The notes under the pieces: generated by a model
The model's database searches: none
What the model was told of the DNA's origin: nothing
The model's input: the letters and a program-made list of their open reading frames with translations, nothing else
Assembly (NCBI GenBank): GCA_039029935.1
Contig: JBCCFC010000552.1
Span: 1 to 8,660, forward strand
DNA: 8,660 nt
Direction: 5' to 3'
Source of the DNA: G039029935 sp039029935
Lineage (GTDB): Bacteria > Chloroflexota > Anaerolineae > Caldilineales > Caldilineaceae
Position numbers and translations under genes: made by a program
In this document: piece after piece, positions 7,164 through 8,660 of the stretch
How the letters are laid out: each line of letters opens with the position of its first letter
How positions within the stretch are numbered: the first letter of the stretch is position 1

Positions 7164-7232
7164 CGTAAGTACACAAACATAGTCGCTATTCAGATACAAA
7201 ACTGTTAGTTTGTTTACTTACGTGTCGTAAGT
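7164..7232. promoter_or_regulatory. Three CGTAAGT half-sites, two forming a palindrome
   Basis: CGTAAGT lies at 7164-7170. A perfect 7-bp inverted pair, ACTTACG (7216-7222) and CGTAAGT (7226-7232), is separated by TGT. All sit 59-127 bases upstream of the large regulator's start. The arrangement fits a dimer binding site plus an extra half-site. The binding protein is unknown; the XRE protein at 7918 is one candidate because XRE proteins typically bind palindromes. Confidence 0.35.
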
Positions 7233-7500
7233 TATTTATTGACATTTTTCTGGGTTCGTTTTCACATAATTTTCTTATCACCACTATGTACTACAATTTT
7301 GTAAAGACAAGTCTTCAATATTATGCATGAACGTCTGTTTTTTGTGTATTTACAGAAAATTCTTTGGCAACCACAGCATATTCAACACGTCTTCTTTCAT
7401 ACTATATCAGGTAGCTGTGATAGATATGTAAGTTCAATAATACTTTTACCATGAAGAGGAAATCCTAAAACGACTGGCTGAAAAAAAACTTTCCGCCAGT

Positions 7501-7527
7501 CAGCATTTCAGCCCTTCAGCATTTCAG
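7501..7527. repeat. Short direct repeat next to the CTRR array
   Basis: CAGCATTTCAG occurs at 7501-7511 and 7517-7527, a 16-bp period. The first copy overlaps GCCAGTCAGC (7495-7504), which is perfectly complementary to GCTGACTGGC inside the CTRR array (7555-7564), so the block can fold into a larger hairpin. ACTGGC at 7473-7478 can also pair with GCCAGT at 7495-7500. Confidence 0.6.
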
Positions 7528-7531
7528 TACA

Positions 7532-7591
7532 CTAACTGGCTGACTAGCTGACTAGCTGACTGGCTGACTAGCTGGCTGACTGACTAGCTGA
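7532..7591. repeat. Tetranucleotide array of 15 CTRR units
   Basis: The 60 bases read as 15 consecutive tetramers of the form CT(A/G)(A/G): CTGA, CTAG, CTGG and one CTAA, without a single break in register. CTAG units are self-complementary. It lies in non-coding DNA 326 bases or more upstream of the XRE gene. Function is unknown; slippage growth of a simple repeat is the plain explanation. Confidence 0.85.
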
Positions 7592-7650
7592 TTTTATACT
7601 TTCCTATGCAATGAAAAAAAATGATACAAAGTTGATACCCAGTTGTTATC

Positions 7651-7672
7651 GATTTGTGACGTGATTTGTGAC
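7651..7672. repeat. 10-bp direct repeat with 12-bp period
   Basis: GATTTGTGAC occurs at 7651-7660 and 7663-7672. It lies about 250 bases upstream of the XRE gene start in AT-rich DNA. The spacing is near one helix turn, so a regulator site is possible, but there is no other support. Confidence 0.4.
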
Positions 7673-7904
7673 ACCTATCGTTTATTATCTATTGACGTTT
7701 TGATTTTTCTGAATTTTGAGATAAATCACATTTTTTGAGCAAATTCAGCGATAAAACAAAACAGAAATAAGAGCATTCAATAGTCTATACCAAATTATTG
7801 AACTGACAAAGCAATATAAAACACACAGATAATCTATCAAAAAATCAAGACAAGTTGCATCTATACTCAAACCAACCTGATGCATAATCTTGAATGCATA
7901 TAGC

Positions 7905-7912
7905 AAAGGGGG
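7905..7912 (+). promoter_or_regulatory. Ribosome binding site that fixes the XRE start
   Basis: AAAGGGGG ends five bases before ATG 7918. The in-frame ATG at 7894 has no comparable site, so 7918 is preferred. Confidence 0.7.
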
Positions 7913-7917
7913 CTAGC

Positions 7918-8229
7918 ATGACAACCATCGACCAAAATACGGAAGAAATTTCTAAAGAAGGTGCTTCTGTCGAAGGTGCTTCTGTCGAAGCGGCACAAAT
8001 CATACCAGAAATTTATCAACGGTTTGGTCATAGTGTCCGGACGGTACGGCGGGCAAAGAATATTACACAGGCGCAGTTGGCAAAGGCAGCAGGCATGAAT
8101 AAGACGTATTTAGTACGGATTGAGTCTGGTGATAAGAACGTGACATTGAAGACAGCGCAGAAGATTGCGTTGGCGTTGGACATGGATTTGGTGGTGCTGC
8201 TGAAGGGCGTCAAGATCACGGTGGTATAG
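7918..8229 (+). CDS. Solitary XRE-family helix-turn-helix regulator
   Basis: The 103-residue product carries one XRE/Cro-type helix-turn-helix at about residues 37-93, with the typical pattern TQAQLAKAAGMNKTYLVRIE followed by a second conserved half around KNVTLKTAQKIALALDMDL. The first 35 residues are acidic and probably disordered, and hold a duplicated EGASV. Antitoxins such as HigA have a similar size, but no toxin-like gene adjoins it: upstream is non-coding and downstream are repeats. It is more likely a stand-alone transcription regulator. ATG 7918 is chosen for its AAAGGGGG site; an upstream ATG at 7894 is possible. A weak -10-like CATAAT at 7883-7888 is seen without a good -35. The stop codon TAG is the first part of a GATTAGT array. 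Family is confident; target unknown. Confidence 0.88.
   Translation: MTTIDQNTEEISKEGASVEGASVEAAQIIPEIYQRFGHSVRTVRRAKNITQAQLAKAAGMNKTYLVRIESGDKNVTLKTAQKIALALDMDLVVLLKGVKITVV
7957..7986 (+). repeat. Perfect 15-bp tandem duplication inside the XRE gene
   Basis: GAAGGTGCTTCTGTC occurs twice in direct succession (7957-7971 and 7972-7986) and encodes EGASV twice in the acidic N-terminal tail. Identical units suggest a recent in-frame duplication, with the same unit length as in the SGNH gene. Confidence 0.9.
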
Positions 8230-8391
8230 TGATTAGTGATTAGTGATTAGTGATTAGTGGTTAGTGATTAGTGATTAGTGATTAGGAATAGCGATTATTT
8301 AACTTACACACGTTCAGTGAGCACGCCCCGTGCGGCTCTCATCCAAACGAGTAAGTTATTTAATTGCCATTCCTTAGTGATTAGTGATTAG
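8227..8391. repeat. GATTAGT heptanucleotide array, split by the 89-bp element
   Basis: Seven units of GATTAGT run from 8231 to 8279 (one variant, GGTTAGT at 8259-8265). A partial TAGT precedes them and a partial GATTA ends at 8284. After the element the same phase resumes at 8374 and ends at 8391. Removing the element and one TTA gives a continuous, in-register array. The array starts exactly at the XRE stop codon, and the unit contains a stop in every forward frame. It resembles the short heptamer repeats reported in cyanobacteria. Confidence 0.92.
8285..8373 (-). mobile_element. 89-bp MITE-like palindromic element, copy 2
   Basis: This copy matches copy 1 on the opposite strand at 76 of 89 positions with no gaps. 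Its terminal arms agree at 19 of 23 positions (GGAATAGCGATTATT against GGAATGGCAATTAAA, then TAACTTAC on both sides). The central hairpin GCACG-CCC-CGTGC is at 8321-8333. It is flanked by TTA at 8282-8284 and 8374-8376. Because it lies inside a regular heptamer array, the pre-insertion sequence can be rebuilt and shows that TTA was duplicated. It has no coding capacity. Confidence 0.9.
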
Positions 8392-8464
8392 AAAATACTT
8401 CAAAAAAAGTATCAAACAAACCAAATAAATACATATCTGATATTTGATAGTGAAACAAGTAATA

Positions 8465-8660
8465 TTCACTATTCACTCATCACTGTTCACTCATCACTGT
8501 TCGCTCATTACTGTTCACTCATCACTGTTCGCTCATCACTGTTCACTCATCACTGTTCGCTCATCACTGTTCTCTCATCACTGTTCACTCATCACTGTTC
8601 ACTCATCACTGTTCACTAATCACTATTCACTCATCAATATTCACTCATCAATATTCACGA
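8465..8660. repeat. Heptanucleotide array of 28 units running to the window end
   Basis: The stretch reads as exactly 28 seven-base units, mostly alternating TTCACTC and ATCACTG, so the working unit is 14 bp. TTCGCTC replaces TTCACTC at 8500, 8528 and 8556, giving a 28-bp higher-order period in the middle. Units near the right edge drift to ATCAATA. On the opposite strand the units are GTGA-type (GAGTGAA, CAGTGAT), related to the GATTAGT array but inverted. There are no unique spacers, so it is not a CRISPR. The array may continue beyond the window. Confidence 0.9.

Larger units (their letters stand above)
7106..7893. other. 788-bp AT-rich non-coding stretch with many short repeats
   Basis: No convincing gene is seen on either strand. 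The region holds the 5' side of the large regulator gene, direct and inverted repeats near 7128-7232, a hairpin-forming and tetranucleotide repeat block at 7473-7591, a direct repeat at 7651-7672, and the AT-rich leader of the XRE gene. No tRNA or rRNA pattern was seen. A consensus TTGACA on the plus strand at 7239-7244 has no good -10 box at the right distance. Confidence 0.6.

Noticed and set aside
7239..7270. Plus-strand promoter with TTGACA at 7239-7244
   Set aside because: The nearest -10-like CATAAT is 20 bases away, and no gene follows for over 600 bases.
7894..8229. Toxin-antitoxin pair with the XRE protein as antitoxin
   Set aside because: No toxin-like gene adjoins it on either side: upstream is a long non-coding stretch and downstream are repeats.
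3144..8376. Composite transposon bounded by the two inverted 89-bp copies
   Set aside because: Each copy has its own TTA duplication and its own rebuildable empty site, so two independent insertions explain the data better. No transposase lies between them.
8465..8660. Possible CRISPR array
   Set aside because: The units are contiguous 7-mers without unique spacers, and no cas gene is nearby.

Overview
The window looks like part of a chromosome of a free-living, moderate-GC bacterium. Coding regions appear close to half G+C by eye, while the gene-poor right end is clearly AT-rich. My best guess is Chloroflexota. The guess rests on the very large BTAD (SARP-type) regulator fused to an NTPase and a TPR-like tail, and on the mix of short repeat arrays with small inverted-repeat elements. 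No marker gene proves it, and a cyanobacterium or another repeat-rich filamentous bacterium is possible.

Layout. At the left, a ring-cleaving extradiol dioxygenase of the VOC superfamily (254-1207, minus) is followed by a long inverted repeat (180-250). It is transcribed divergently from a three-gene plus-strand operon. The operon encodes an isochorismatase-like cysteine hydrolase (1389-2018), a small His-rich four-helix membrane protein (2015-2422, ATGA overlap) and a membrane-anchored SGNH/GDSL hydrolase (2425-3147). Good promoter signals for both directions lie in the 181-bp gap. The operon converges on a 1289-residue BTAD/NTPase/TPR regulator (3236-7105, minus). A 788-bp AT-rich non-coding stretch with several small direct and inverted repeats and a CTRR tetranucleotide array follows. 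Next come a solitary XRE-type helix-turn-helix protein (7918-8229, plus) and two heptanucleotide arrays that fill the right end.

How the genes may work together. The dioxygenase and cysteine hydrolase fit a small catabolic or detoxification module for an aromatic compound. The membrane protein and esterase-like SGNH protein are probably co-expressed with the hydrolase. The large regulator could sense a signal and control its neighbours, but nothing in the sequence proves its targets.

The most notable signal is an 89-bp, nearly palindromic, non-coding element present twice in opposite orientations (3147-3235 and 8285-8373, 76 of 89 positions identical). Both copies are flanked by the direct repeat TTA. 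The second copy interrupts a regular GATTAGT array exactly in phase, which reveals the empty site and shows a 3-bp target duplication. The first copy sits exactly in what were the overlapping stop codons of two convergent genes, and it rebuilt a stop for each. This is strong internal evidence for a mobile MITE-like element. I do not know of a description of it, but I could not search.
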